Origin: Acidothermaceae bacterium
GTDB taxonomy: Bacteria > Actinomycetota > Actinomycetes > Acidothermales > Acidothermaceae
Length of the DNA stretch: 5,833 nt
Direction of reading: 5' to 3'
NCBI GenBank assembly: GCA_025925185.1
Contig: JAICLV010000146.1
Location: forward strand, 1-5,833
The position numbers and the translations under genes were made by a program. The notes below the pieces were generated by a model. That model was given only the letters and a program-made list of their open reading frames with translations, was not told the origin of the DNA and searched no databases. Below are positions 1 to 5,195 of this stretch, piece by piece. How positions within the stretch are numbered: position 1 is the first letter of the stretch; every line of letters begins with the position of its first letter.

Positions 1-33
1 CTCGCCATCGAACACGTCCTCGGCGCCCGCTGA
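1..33 (+). CDS. xylA: Xylose isomerase, C-terminal end only (partial)
   Basis: The first eleven codons read LAIEHVLGAR followed by TGA at 31-33. This closely resembles the C-terminus of actinobacterial xylose isomerases, which end in forms such as LAxxHLLGAR, recalled from family knowledge. Xylose isomerase interconverts D-xylose and D-xylulose in the cytoplasm. The next gene downstream on the same strand is xylulokinase, the following step of the pathway, which strongly supports the call despite the short fragment. The rest of the gene lies before the window. An unrelated protein with a similar tail cannot be excluded from ten residues alone. Confidence 0.72.
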   Translation, partial: LAIEHVLGAR

Positions 34-71
34 CCACACCCGGCCGGGCCAACCCCGCCCCGCCACCATCT

Positions 72-135
72 CGCCGAGAGTGCGGTTGCGGTCGACTTTT
101 CGACAGCGAACCCGACCGCAAGTGCGCACTCGGCG
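72..135. repeat. Long imperfect inverted repeat between xylA and xylB
   Basis: Three paired blocks nest around one loop: 72-77 with 130-135 (6 bp), 80-84 with 125-129 (5 bp) and 86-94 with 113-121 (9 bp, TTGCGGTCG/CGACCGCAA). Together they give 20 base pairs, with small internal loops and an 18-nt apical loop. No U-run follows on the plus strand, so it is not a classic intrinsic terminator. In a xylA-xylB transcript it would form a strong stem-loop that could protect the xylA 3' end or reduce read-through into xylB. As DNA it could be an operator for a xylose regulator. The pairing is seen; the roles are inference. Confidence 0.6.
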
Positions 136-172
136 TGGGGCCAGCGGCAGCCGCAGCGGCAGCGGAACGTCA

Positions 173-180
173 AGAAAGGG
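173..180 (+). promoter_or_regulatory. Ribosome binding site of xylB
   Basis: The purine-rich AGAAAGGG ends 6 nt before the ATG at 187. This supports that start over any other in-frame codon. Confidence 0.6.
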
Positions 181-186
181 TCTGCG

Positions 187-1587
187 ATGACTCTCGTTGC
201 GGGCGTCGACTCCTCGACGCAGTCGTGCAAGGTCGTGATTCGGGATGCCGAGTCGGGGGCGCTGGTGCGCGAGGGTCGCGCCGCCCACCCGGACGGCACC
301 GAGGTCGATCCGGCGGCCTGGTGGGCTGCCCTGCAGGAGGCGACCAAGGCGGCCGGCGGCGTCGACGACGTCGCGGCGATGGCGGTGGCGGCCCAACAGC
401 ACGGCATGGTCTGCCTCGACGAGCGGGGTGACGTCGTCCGGCCCGCATTGTTGTGGAACGACACCCGGTCGGCGGCCGACGCGGCACAACTCGTCACCGA
501 GCTCGGCGGCGGCGACGCCGACACCGGCGCGAAGGCGTGGGCGCAGGCGGTCGGGACTGTTCCGGTGGCCAGCCTCACGGTGACCAAGCTGCGCTGGCTC
601 GCTCGCAATGAGCCCGACAGCGTCGCGCGGACCGCGGCCGTGTGCCTGCCGCACGACTGGCTCACCTGGCGGTTGTCCGGAAGCACCAACGTCGCCACGC
701 TCGCGACCGACCGAAGCGACGCGAGCGGCACCGGCTACTGGTCGCCGTCGTCCGGGCAGTATCGCCCCGACCTCCTCTCGCGGGCGTTCGGCTCGACGCC
801 GCTGCTGCCGAGGGTGCTGGGGCCGCGCGAATCGGCGGGTGCCACCCCGAGCGGCGCGCTGCTCGGGCCGGGCGCCGGCGACAACGCGGGTGCGGCGCTG
901 GGCATCGGCGCGAGCGTCGGCGACATCATCGTGTCGATTGGGACGTCCGGCACCGTGTTTGGCGTGAGCGTGACCCCGACCGCCGACCCGTCCGGCGCGG
1001 TCGCCGGTTTTGCCGATTGCACGGGGAACTTCCTGCCACTGATCGCGACGCTGAACGCCGCGCGAGTGCTCGACGCCACCGCCGCGATGCTCGGTGTCGA
1101 CCTCTCCACCCTCTCGACGCTCGCGTTGTCGGCTCCGGCCGGCGCGGGCGGGCTCACCGTCATCCCCTATCTCGAAGGCGAGCGCACCCCGAACCGGCCG
1201 AACGCGACCGGCGCGATTCATGGCTGGCGGCTGGCCAACTCCACGCCGGAGCACATCGCGCGCGCCGCCGTCGAGGGCTTGTTGTGCGGGCTCGCCGACG
1301 GTCTCGACGCGGTGCGCGAGCAGGGTGTGAAGGTCGAGCGGCTGCTGCTCATCGGCGGCGGCGCGAAGAGCGAAGCGGTGCGGCAAATCGCGCCGGCCGT
1401 GTTCGGCCTTCCGGTGGCGGTGCCGTCGGCCGGCGAGTACGTGGCTGACGGCGCGGCTCGGCAAGCGGCGTGGTTAGTGTCGGGCGGAGAGGCGCCACCG
1501 GCGTGGGAGATCGGCCCGACTCAGACCTACGAGGCGGCGGCGACTCCGTTCGTGCGAGAGAAATACGCGCAGGTCCGCGACGCCTGA
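187..1587 (+). CDS. xylB: Xylulokinase
   Basis: This cytoplasmic FGGY-family sugar kinase phosphorylates D-xylulose with ATP to xylulose 5-phosphate, which feeds the pentose phosphate pathway. The 466-aa length is close to the roughly 480-500 aa typical of XylB. Visible motifs run in family order: the N-terminal phosphate loop DSSTQS (8-13), the sugar-binding QQHGM (70-74), LWND (89-92), PHDWLTW (155-161), GAGDNAG (229-235) with the likely catalytic Asp232, the second phosphate loop SIGTSG (250-255), and the adenosine-binding GGGAKS (390-395). The ATG at 187 has a good ribosome binding site and puts DSSTQS at the usual distance from the N-terminus. It follows xylA by 153 nt on the same strand, so co-transcription is likely, though a hairpin lies between them. 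It converges with the next gene across only 38 nt, with no clear terminator. The gene appears intact. Confidence 0.95.
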   Translation: MTLVAGVDSSTQSCKVVIRDAESGALVREGRAAHPDGTEVDPAAWWAALQEATKAAGGVDDVAAMAVAAQQHGMVCLDERGDVVRPALLWNDTRSAADAAQLVTELGGGDADTGAKAWAQAVGTVPVASLTVTKLRWLARNEPDSVARTAAVCLPHDWLTWRLSGSTNVATLATDRSDASGTGYWSPSSGQYRPDLLSRAFGSTPLLPRVLGPRESAGATPSGALLGPGAGDNAGAALGIGASVGDIIVSIGTSGTVFGVSVTPTADPSGAVAGFADCTGNFLPLIATLNAARVLDATAAMLGVDLSTLSTLALSAPAGAGGLTVIPYLEGERTPNRPNATGAIHGWRLANSTPEHIARAAVEGLLCGLADGLDAVREQGVKVERLLLIGGGAKSEAVRQIAPAVFGLPVAVPSAGEYVADGAARQAAWLVSGGEAPPAWEIGPTQTYEAAATPFVREKYAQVRDA

Positions 1588-1625
1588 CCGCTCGACGCTC
1601 CGCGCCCGCCCGCCGTTCGGACCGG

Positions 1626-2014
1626 TCAGACCCGCTCCTCCGCGTCGGCGACCGTCGGCCGTACCCCCGCCGGCACCCACCACAGCGCCGTGTACGCCTG
1701 CGCCATCGGCGAGAACCACTCGCGGCGACGGCGCATCACCTCGACGTGCGCGCTCTTGAACGCGAAGTCGGCGAACGACTCGACGTCGGTCCAGACCGAC
1801 ATGTTGACGAGGTGCTCGGTTGAGCCGAAAACGGGCACGGCGTCGCGTCGCCGTCGTCCGCCTGCAGCCGCCAGACGAAGCCCGGCGCCGCGTCGGCACT
1901 CGCGTTGATCGGCTCCAGCGCGGCCATGAACTCGGCAAGAATGGGTGACCCGGGCGGTCCGAGTGGTCGAGCGACGTTGACCTGTGCGATCTCGAATCGC
2001 TCGCGTGCGTTCAC
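1626..2014 (-). pseudogene. DUF3291-family protein, interrupted by a frameshift
   Basis: Two minus-strand frames together spell one protein of about 129 aa. The first, from GTG at 2014, begins with FEIAQVNVARPLG and includes PGFVWRLQADDGDAT (ending at 1841). The second continues with AVPVFGSTEHLVNMSVW, KSAHVEVMRRRREWF and ALWWVPAGVRPTVADAEER to TGA at 1628-1626. This order matches the DUF3291 family, small proteins of the dimeric alpha-beta barrel (antibiotic-biosynthesis-monooxygenase-like) type with no firmly assigned reaction. The frames join by a -1 step near 1841, as if one base were missing in a GC-rich stretch. Without correction, the first frame runs on through unrelated sequence. Codon quality is good on both sides, so this is either a very recent mutation or a base error in the sequence. 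A possible -10 element, TACCCT (2027-2022), sits 7 nt before the GTG, which would fit a leaderless transcript. No ribosome binding site is evident. Confidence 0.82.
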
Positions 2015-2021
2015 GCCGCAC

Positions 2022-2027
2022 AGGGTA
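2022..2027 (-). promoter_or_regulatory. Candidate -10 element for the DUF3291 gene
   Basis: TACCCT fits the actinobacterial TAnnnT pattern and lies 7 nt upstream of the GTG start at 2014, the usual geometry of leaderless transcripts. There is no clear -35 box. The assignment rests on pattern and spacing only. Confidence 0.3.
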
Positions 2028-2053
2028 AGCGATCAGCGGCGTAGGTTCACGGC

Positions 2054-2059
2054 TAGGCT
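2054..2059 (+). promoter_or_regulatory. Candidate -10 element for the methyltransferase gene
   Basis: TAGGCT fits TAnnnT and lies 46 nt before the ATG at 2106, leaving a leader of about 40 nt that contains the ribosome binding site. No convincing -35 box is seen. It shares the 91-nt divergent intergenic region with the DUF3291 promoter. Confidence 0.35.
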
Positions 2060-2105
2060 GGGCAAGCCCGGCTGACTGCCCGGGGCGTTGCGGGAGGGAT
2101 GGCGG

Positions 2106-2828
<723 letters not shown>

Positions 2829-2836
2829 CCGCGTAG

Positions 2837-2852
2837 TCGCGCTTGCGCGCGA
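2837..2852. repeat. Short GC hairpin after the methyltransferase gene
   Basis: TCGCGC (2837-2842) pairs perfectly with GCGCGA (2847-2852) around the loop TTGC, 8 nt after the stop codon. A second small stem, GTGGT/ACCAC, follows at 2853-2867. Neither has a U-run. They may help stop transcription or protect the mRNA 3' end. Confidence 0.4.
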
Positions 2853-2872
2853 GTGGTCGCGCACCACGTTTG

Positions 2873-2930
2873 GCGCGCGACGCCCGGGCCCCAGCGGGCA
2901 GGCAATGGGAACCTCGGGCGTGCGCGCTTT
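2873..2930 (+). terminator. Candidate terminator between convergent genes
   Basis: The arm at 2873-2886 pairs with 2915-2927 over 13 bp with a single bulged G at 2879. The loop is 28 nt, and TTT follows at 2928-2930 on the plus strand. This is the most stable structure in the 135-nt gap between the methyltransferase and VKOR genes, which converge here. The short U-run favours the plus direction. The long loop makes it an atypical intrinsic terminator. Confidence 0.42.
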
Positions 2931-2963
2931 GCCTATCGGCCGCGGTCGCCTGCCGCGAAGGTT

Positions 2964-3461
2964 TTACGGCTCGGCTCCTTCGGCGCCCTCGAAGTCGAGA
3001 TTCGCGTCATCCGCGGCGACGTCGTCCGGATAAGAAAGCGCGGTCGCGAAGCCGGTCAGCACGAAAAGGAACAGCGTCAGCACGTGCACTGCGGTGCACC
3101 ACAGGCAGATCGCCTTGATGATGATCGCTTCGGCGTAGACGAGATAGAAGACGAACAAGATGCCAGCCGCCGTGTAGGCCAGCCGACCCCAGCGGATGCG
3201 CGGGTCAGCCGAGCGCCACGCGGCCGGCAGCTGCAGCGGCAGCATGCCGACGAAGTACGCCAGACCGAGCACCGCGACCGGGATGCCGAAGACCGTCGAC
3301 TGCGCGCTGCTCGTGACCTTCTCGCAGTTGATCGCGCCCTTGGATGCGCACGCCAACGTCACCCCGCTGTCGTAGTGCGCGATCGTGAGATAGATCGCGA
3401 CGCCGATGCCAGCGAGGGTCAGGAGGAGCGCGACGGGGGGCGCCCAGCGCGGAAAGCGCAT
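2964..3461 (-). CDS. Vitamin K epoxide reductase (VKOR) family membrane oxidoreductase
   Basis: This 165-aa polytopic membrane protein is of the bacterial VKOR type, which replaces DsbB in actinobacteria: it re-oxidises a thiol-disulfide partner outside the membrane and passes electrons to quinone. Hydrophobic segments lie at about 8-28, 56-75, 95-113 and 118-142. The loop pair Cys38 and Cys46 (CASKGAINC) is followed by the Ser51-Ser52 region, and the active CxxC is CLWC (119-122) near the start of the last helix. All four catalytic cysteines are present. The C-terminus is short, acidic and cytoplasmic or disordered, with no fused thioredoxin domain, so the partner must be a separate protein, presumably the DUF929-type protein encoded just upstream. 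The ATG at 3461 has GAGG (3470-3467) 5 nt before it, overlapping the upstream stop codon, which indicates translational coupling. In-frame sequence further upstream is low-quality and overlaps the neighbour. Confidence 0.92.
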   Translation of the reverse strand: MRFPRWAPPVALLLTLAGIGVAIYLTIAHYDSGVTLACASKGAINCEKVTSSAQSTVFGIPVAVLGLAYFVGMLPLQLPAAWRSADPRIRWGRLAYTAAGILFVFYLVYAEAIIIKAICLWCTAVHVLTLFLFVLTGFATALSYPDDVAADDANLDFEGAEGAEP

Positions 3462-3468
3462 CGTCGCC

Positions 3469-4416
3469 TCACTTGCCCCCGTTGAGCGCCTTCGACGCCG
3501 CCGTGACGCTCGGGGCGGTGCACACGTCGCTGGGTTGACCGCCGTCGATCTCACAGATGATCGCGGTGAAGACGTCGGCGCCCGCCTGGACGGTCTTTGC
3601 CTGCTTGCTGTTCGAGTCGGTGAGCGTCTTCGCGACCTCGTCGGGCGTCATGCCCTTGAGGAGGTTCGGGTCGAACGAGCTGCCCTTTTGCATCCACTTG
3701 CCGCCGAAGTCGATGAACGGGTAGGCGCCACCGCCGAGGTTCTCGAACAGCTTGTTCTGGTCGTCGGTCAGGTTCTCGAGCGACTTCCCGACGCCGTCTT
3801 GATGCTCGACGCCCACGAAATCGATGTACTGGCTGGTGTAGCTCGAGCCGTGAAACGACAGCGTCGGAATGTGCGGGCCGGCCTGGTCGGTGTCGGAGGA
3901 GTAGGTGGTCTTGAGGTTGTCGAAGGTGCCGAAGCGAGCCAGCGCAACCGCGAGCGGCCACCGGGTCGCCGCACAGTACGGGCAGTACTCGGCGCCGACG
4001 TAGAGCACCTGCGGCTTGCCGTCGGACCCCTTGAGCGCGTCGCCGGTGATCGCGCTTGGCGGGCCGGAGATGGTCGAGAAGTCGGGCGAGGACTGGCTCA
4101 GCGTGTCGGTGGCCGCGGCGCTGACACCGTCGGTGACCGCGCTGGTGGCGCCCACGACGGCGTTGCCCGATCCGCTGCTCGTGCCGCTCTTCTTGGTCGC
4201 GAGACCGACCACCACGATCACGACAACGACGATGATGACGCCTAGGGTCGAGCCGCCCGCGACCAGCACGTTGCGGCGACGATCAGCGCGCTGCTGGGCG
4301 GCGCGCTGCGCCGCCAGTCGCTCGCTGGCCGCCTTCTTGGCCGCGTACTTGTTCGACGGCCGGTCCTTCCCCCGGCCCTCGTCGTGCCCGCTAGCTCCGT
4401 TCGGCCCCTTAGCCAC
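3469..4416 (-). CDS. Membrane-anchored DUF929-type thioredoxin-like protein (CPYC)
   Basis: This 315-aa protein has a basic cytoplasmic N-terminus rich in Lys, Arg and Ala (about 1-48), one transmembrane segment at about 49-72 (a run of Val and Ile), a Ser/Gly/Thr-rich linker to about 105, and an extracytoplasmic domain. The domain has VLYVGAEYCPYCAATRWPL, with the redox motif CPYC at 145-148, and a possible cis-proline in AYPFIDF (Pro233). A second cysteine pair lies near the C-terminus at Cys288 and Cys299. Layout and sequence match DUF929 proteins, which in actinobacteria often neighbour VKOR genes. The likely role is thiol oxidation or isomerisation of exported proteins, with VKOR regenerating the active site; no substrate can be named. 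The start is GTG at 4416, with AGAGGTGG (4427-4420) upstream. The stop overlaps the VKOR ribosome binding site, so the two genes form an operon. Confidence 0.87.
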   Translation of the reverse strand: MAKGPNGASGHDEGRGKDRPSNKYAAKKAASERLAAQRAAQQRADRRRNVLVAGGSTLGVIIVVVVIVVVGLATKKSGTSSGSGNAVVGATSAVTDGVSAAATDTLSQSSPDFSTISGPPSAITGDALKGSDGKPQVLYVGAEYCPYCAATRWPLAVALARFGTFDNLKTTYSSDTDQAGPHIPTLSFHGSSYTSQYIDFVGVEHQDGVGKSLENLTDDQNKLFENLGGGAYPFIDFGGKWMQKGSSFDPNLLKGMTPDEVAKTLTDSNSKQAKTVQAGADVFTAIICEIDGGQPSDVCTAPSVTAASKALNGGK

Positions 4417-4419
4417 GGG

Positions 4420-4427
4420 CCACCTCT
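4420..4427 (-). promoter_or_regulatory. Ribosome binding site of the DUF929-type gene
   Basis: AGAGGTGG lies 3 nt before the GTG at 4416, with its GAGG core (4426-4423) 6 nt away. It decides in favour of this non-ATG start. Confidence 0.55.
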
Positions 4428-4479
4428 CGCTCTCGTGAATCGGGACGAACCCTGCTGCTGAAGACGACGTCCGGAGACG

Positions 4480-4485
4480 ACTTTA
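4480..4485 (-). promoter_or_regulatory. Candidate -10 element of the DUF929-VKOR operon
   Basis: TAAAGT fits TAnnnT and would start transcription near 4473, giving a leader of about 57 nt. At -35 spacing there is only a poor match (CAGTCC), and the nested palindrome at 4506-4558 lies just upstream. That combination is what an activator-dependent promoter would look like, but this is inference. Confidence 0.35.
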
Positions 4486-4505
4486 GTGGGTTGCGCGCAG
4501 CCGGA

Positions 4506-4558
4506 CTGATCGACAACCCGCTTTGGAGACGGGTTGGACCTGACAACGGTTCGATCAG
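4506..4558. repeat. Nested inverted repeats upstream of the DUF929-VKOR operon
   Basis: CTGATCGA (4506-4513) pairs with TCGATCAG (4551-4558). Directly inside it, CAACCCG (4514-4520) pairs with CGGGTTG (4530-4536) around a 9-nt loop. The left arm is continuous over 15 nt, while the right arm is split by a 14-nt insert (4537-4550). It may be an operator upstream of the candidate -10 element, or an RNA stem if transcription starts further upstream. No terminator-like U-run is present. Confidence 0.5.
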
Positions 4559-4601
4559 CTGGGTCGTTCCGTTCGGCAAGGTCACCCGCCCGGTCCACGC
4601 G

Positions 4602-4636
4602 AAAGGCCCCGGCCGATGCGTTCGGTCGGGGCCCTT
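4602..4636 (-). terminator. Intrinsic terminator downstream of bldC
   Basis: Arms at 4602-4616 and 4622-4636 pair over 15 positions, with one A-C mismatch and one G-T pair on the plus strand, around the loop TGCGT. On the minus strand the stem ends in GGGGCC followed by TTTC, 29 nt after the bldC stop codon. The structure is the expected GC-rich actinobacterial terminator and insulates bldC from the DUF929-VKOR operon. Confidence 0.75.
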
Positions 4637-4646
4637 GGTGCTTGCT

Positions 4647-4675
4647 ATGGCGAGCCGGTTGGGCTCACTCGCCAT
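4647..4675. repeat. Inverted repeat spanning the bldC stop codon
   Basis: ATGGCGAG (4647-4654) is the perfect reverse complement of CTCGCCAT (4668-4675), with the bldC stop (4665-4667) in the spacer. An alternative fold pairs GAGCC (4652-4656) with GGCTC (4662-4666). It precedes the terminator on the bldC transcript and might stabilise the 3' end. Confidence 0.45.
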
Positions 4676-4874
4676 CGCGCTGCAGCGGAATCCCCCCGAG
4701 CAGCGCGCGGACCTCGGTCTCGCGATAACGACGGTGCCCACCCAATGTGCGGATTGACGTCAGTTTGCCGGCCTTCGCCCAACGGGTGACCGTCTTCGGG
4801 TCGACTCGGAACATCGTCGCCACCTCGGCCGGGGTGAGCAGCGATTCCGCCTCTGGCGTACGCGTGCTTGCCAC
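4665..4874 (-). CDS. bldC: BldC, MerR-like developmental regulator
   Basis: This 69-aa protein is almost identical over most of its length to what I recall of Streptomyces BldC: LLTPAEVATMFRVDPKTVTRW (about 12-32) is the helix-turn-helix, and LTSIRTLGGHRRYRE (about 38-52) forms the wing and following helix. It is a lone MerR-type DNA-binding domain with no effector or dimerisation tail. In Streptomyces, BldC binds cooperatively to direct repeats and delays the switch to sporulation; in non-sporulating relatives its role is less clear. The start is GTG at 4874, with a very strong GAGGAGGAG (4887-4879) before it, and the length matches the family (about 68 aa). It has its own terminator, so it is probably monocistronic. 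The 321-nt upstream region is rich in repeats and potential RNA structure, described separately. Confidence 0.97.
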   Translation of the reverse strand: MASTRTPEAESLLTPAEVATMFRVDPKTVTRWAKAGKLTSIRTLGGHRRYRETEVRALLGGIPLQRDGE

Positions 4875-4878
4875 GGAA

Positions 4879-4887
4879 CTCCTCCTC
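4879..4887 (-). promoter_or_regulatory. Strong ribosome binding site of bldC
   Basis: GAGGAGGAG contains the full AGGAGG core (4886-4881), 6 nt before the GTG start. It lies 3 nt after a stable hairpin (4912-4891), so ribosome access could be influenced by that structure. Confidence 0.75.
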
Positions 4888-4890
4888 GTA

Positions 4891-4912
4891 AGGCCGGCGT
4901 TTTGGCCGACCT
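4891..4912 (-). promoter_or_regulatory. Hairpin adjacent to the bldC ribosome binding site
   Basis: On the minus strand AGGTCGGC (4912-4905) pairs with GCCGGCCT (4898-4891) over 8 bp, including one U-G pair, around the loop CAAAAC. It ends 3 nt before the ribosome binding site. It could modulate translation initiation. The fold is seen; the role is inference. Confidence 0.45.
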
Positions 4913-4927
4913 CTCACGAAAGCTGGT

Positions 4928-4937
4928 GTTGGCCAAC
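4928..4937. repeat. Perfect 10-bp palindrome upstream of bldC
   Basis: GTTGGCCAAC is identical on both strands. Its TTGGCC half recurs at 4902-4907 and 4954-4959. A dimeric repressor site is the simplest reading. Confidence 0.5.
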
Positions 4938-4942
4938 TCCCG

Positions 4943-4972
4943 AAAAACCAAGGTTGGCCGGGTGACCAACCT
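4943..4972 (-). terminator. Terminator-like hairpin in the bldC upstream region
   Basis: Read on the minus strand, AGGTTGGTC (4972-4964) pairs with GGCCAACCT (4959-4951) over 9 bp, with one U-G pair, around the tetraloop ACCC. It is followed by TGG and five Ts (4947-4943). The stem is weaker on the plus strand, where the U-G becomes a C-A mismatch, and has no T-run there, so orientation favours the bldC strand. It ends about 70 nt before the bldC start and could be an attenuator or the end of a short upstream transcript. Confidence 0.5.
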
Positions 4973-5195
4973 CTCCGAACCAGGGCCGACAAAGCTCCGA
5001 CCCCCCACTTCATGTGGACCTATCGTCACATCAAACCCACGGTTAAATACTGCCGTTAGCCCAACATGTCCGAAATGGCCCGACCGGACCATCCTGCGAT
5101 CTTGGTGGACTAGTCCCGGTTCGGCCGATTAGCCCTGCTCGTCATAGCGCGTGGCGGACAGGCGCCGATTTTCCCTGCCAGACAAGCGGTTCTCG

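Larger units (their letters stand above)
4875..5195. other. Gene-free region upstream of bldC
   Basis: No convincing coding sequence occurs in these 321 nt, and base composition is noticeably less GC-rich than in the genes. On the bldC strand it holds, in order, a near-palindrome at 5012-5031 (ATGTG/CACAT arms), a terminator-like hairpin at 4972-4943, a 10-bp palindrome GTTGGCCAAC at 4928-4937 and a hairpin at 4912-4891 next to the ribosome binding site. At least four imperfect copies of a CCAAC...TCCGAA element lie at 4904-4921, 4931-4946, 4964-4980 and 5059-5075. A weak promoter (CGGACA, 17 nt, TATTTA, with the -10 at 5051-5046) would give a leader of roughly 160 nt. Promoter placement is uncertain. 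Confidence 0.6.

Noticed and set aside
142..165. CAGCGG microrepeats before xylB
   Set aside because: There are three short copies in a GC-rich leader, close to chance expectation, with no clear role.
642..1448. 268-codon plus-strand frame inside xylB
   Set aside because: It is an Arg/Ala-rich shadow of the intact xylulokinase reading frame, with no family resemblance.
2088..2105. Earlier TTG start of the methyltransferase
   Set aside because: It would put the good GGGAGGGA ribosome binding site inside the gene and has no such site of its own.
3406..4245. Long plus-strand open frame (279 codons) opposite the DUF929 and VKOR genes
   Set aside because: It is antisense to two clearly recognised genes, and its Arg/Gly/Val-rich translation is typical of a mirror frame in GC-rich DNA.
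5012..5031. Crp-like site (TGTG...CACA) upstream of bldC
   Set aside because: The spacing between half-sites is 2 nt longer than the TGTGA-N6-TCACA consensus and one half is imperfect. It is noted only as a near-palindrome.
5075..5092. Small hairpin (ATGG...CCAT)
   Set aside because: The stem is short with one mismatch or G-U pair and no U-run. It is too weak to call a terminator or operator.
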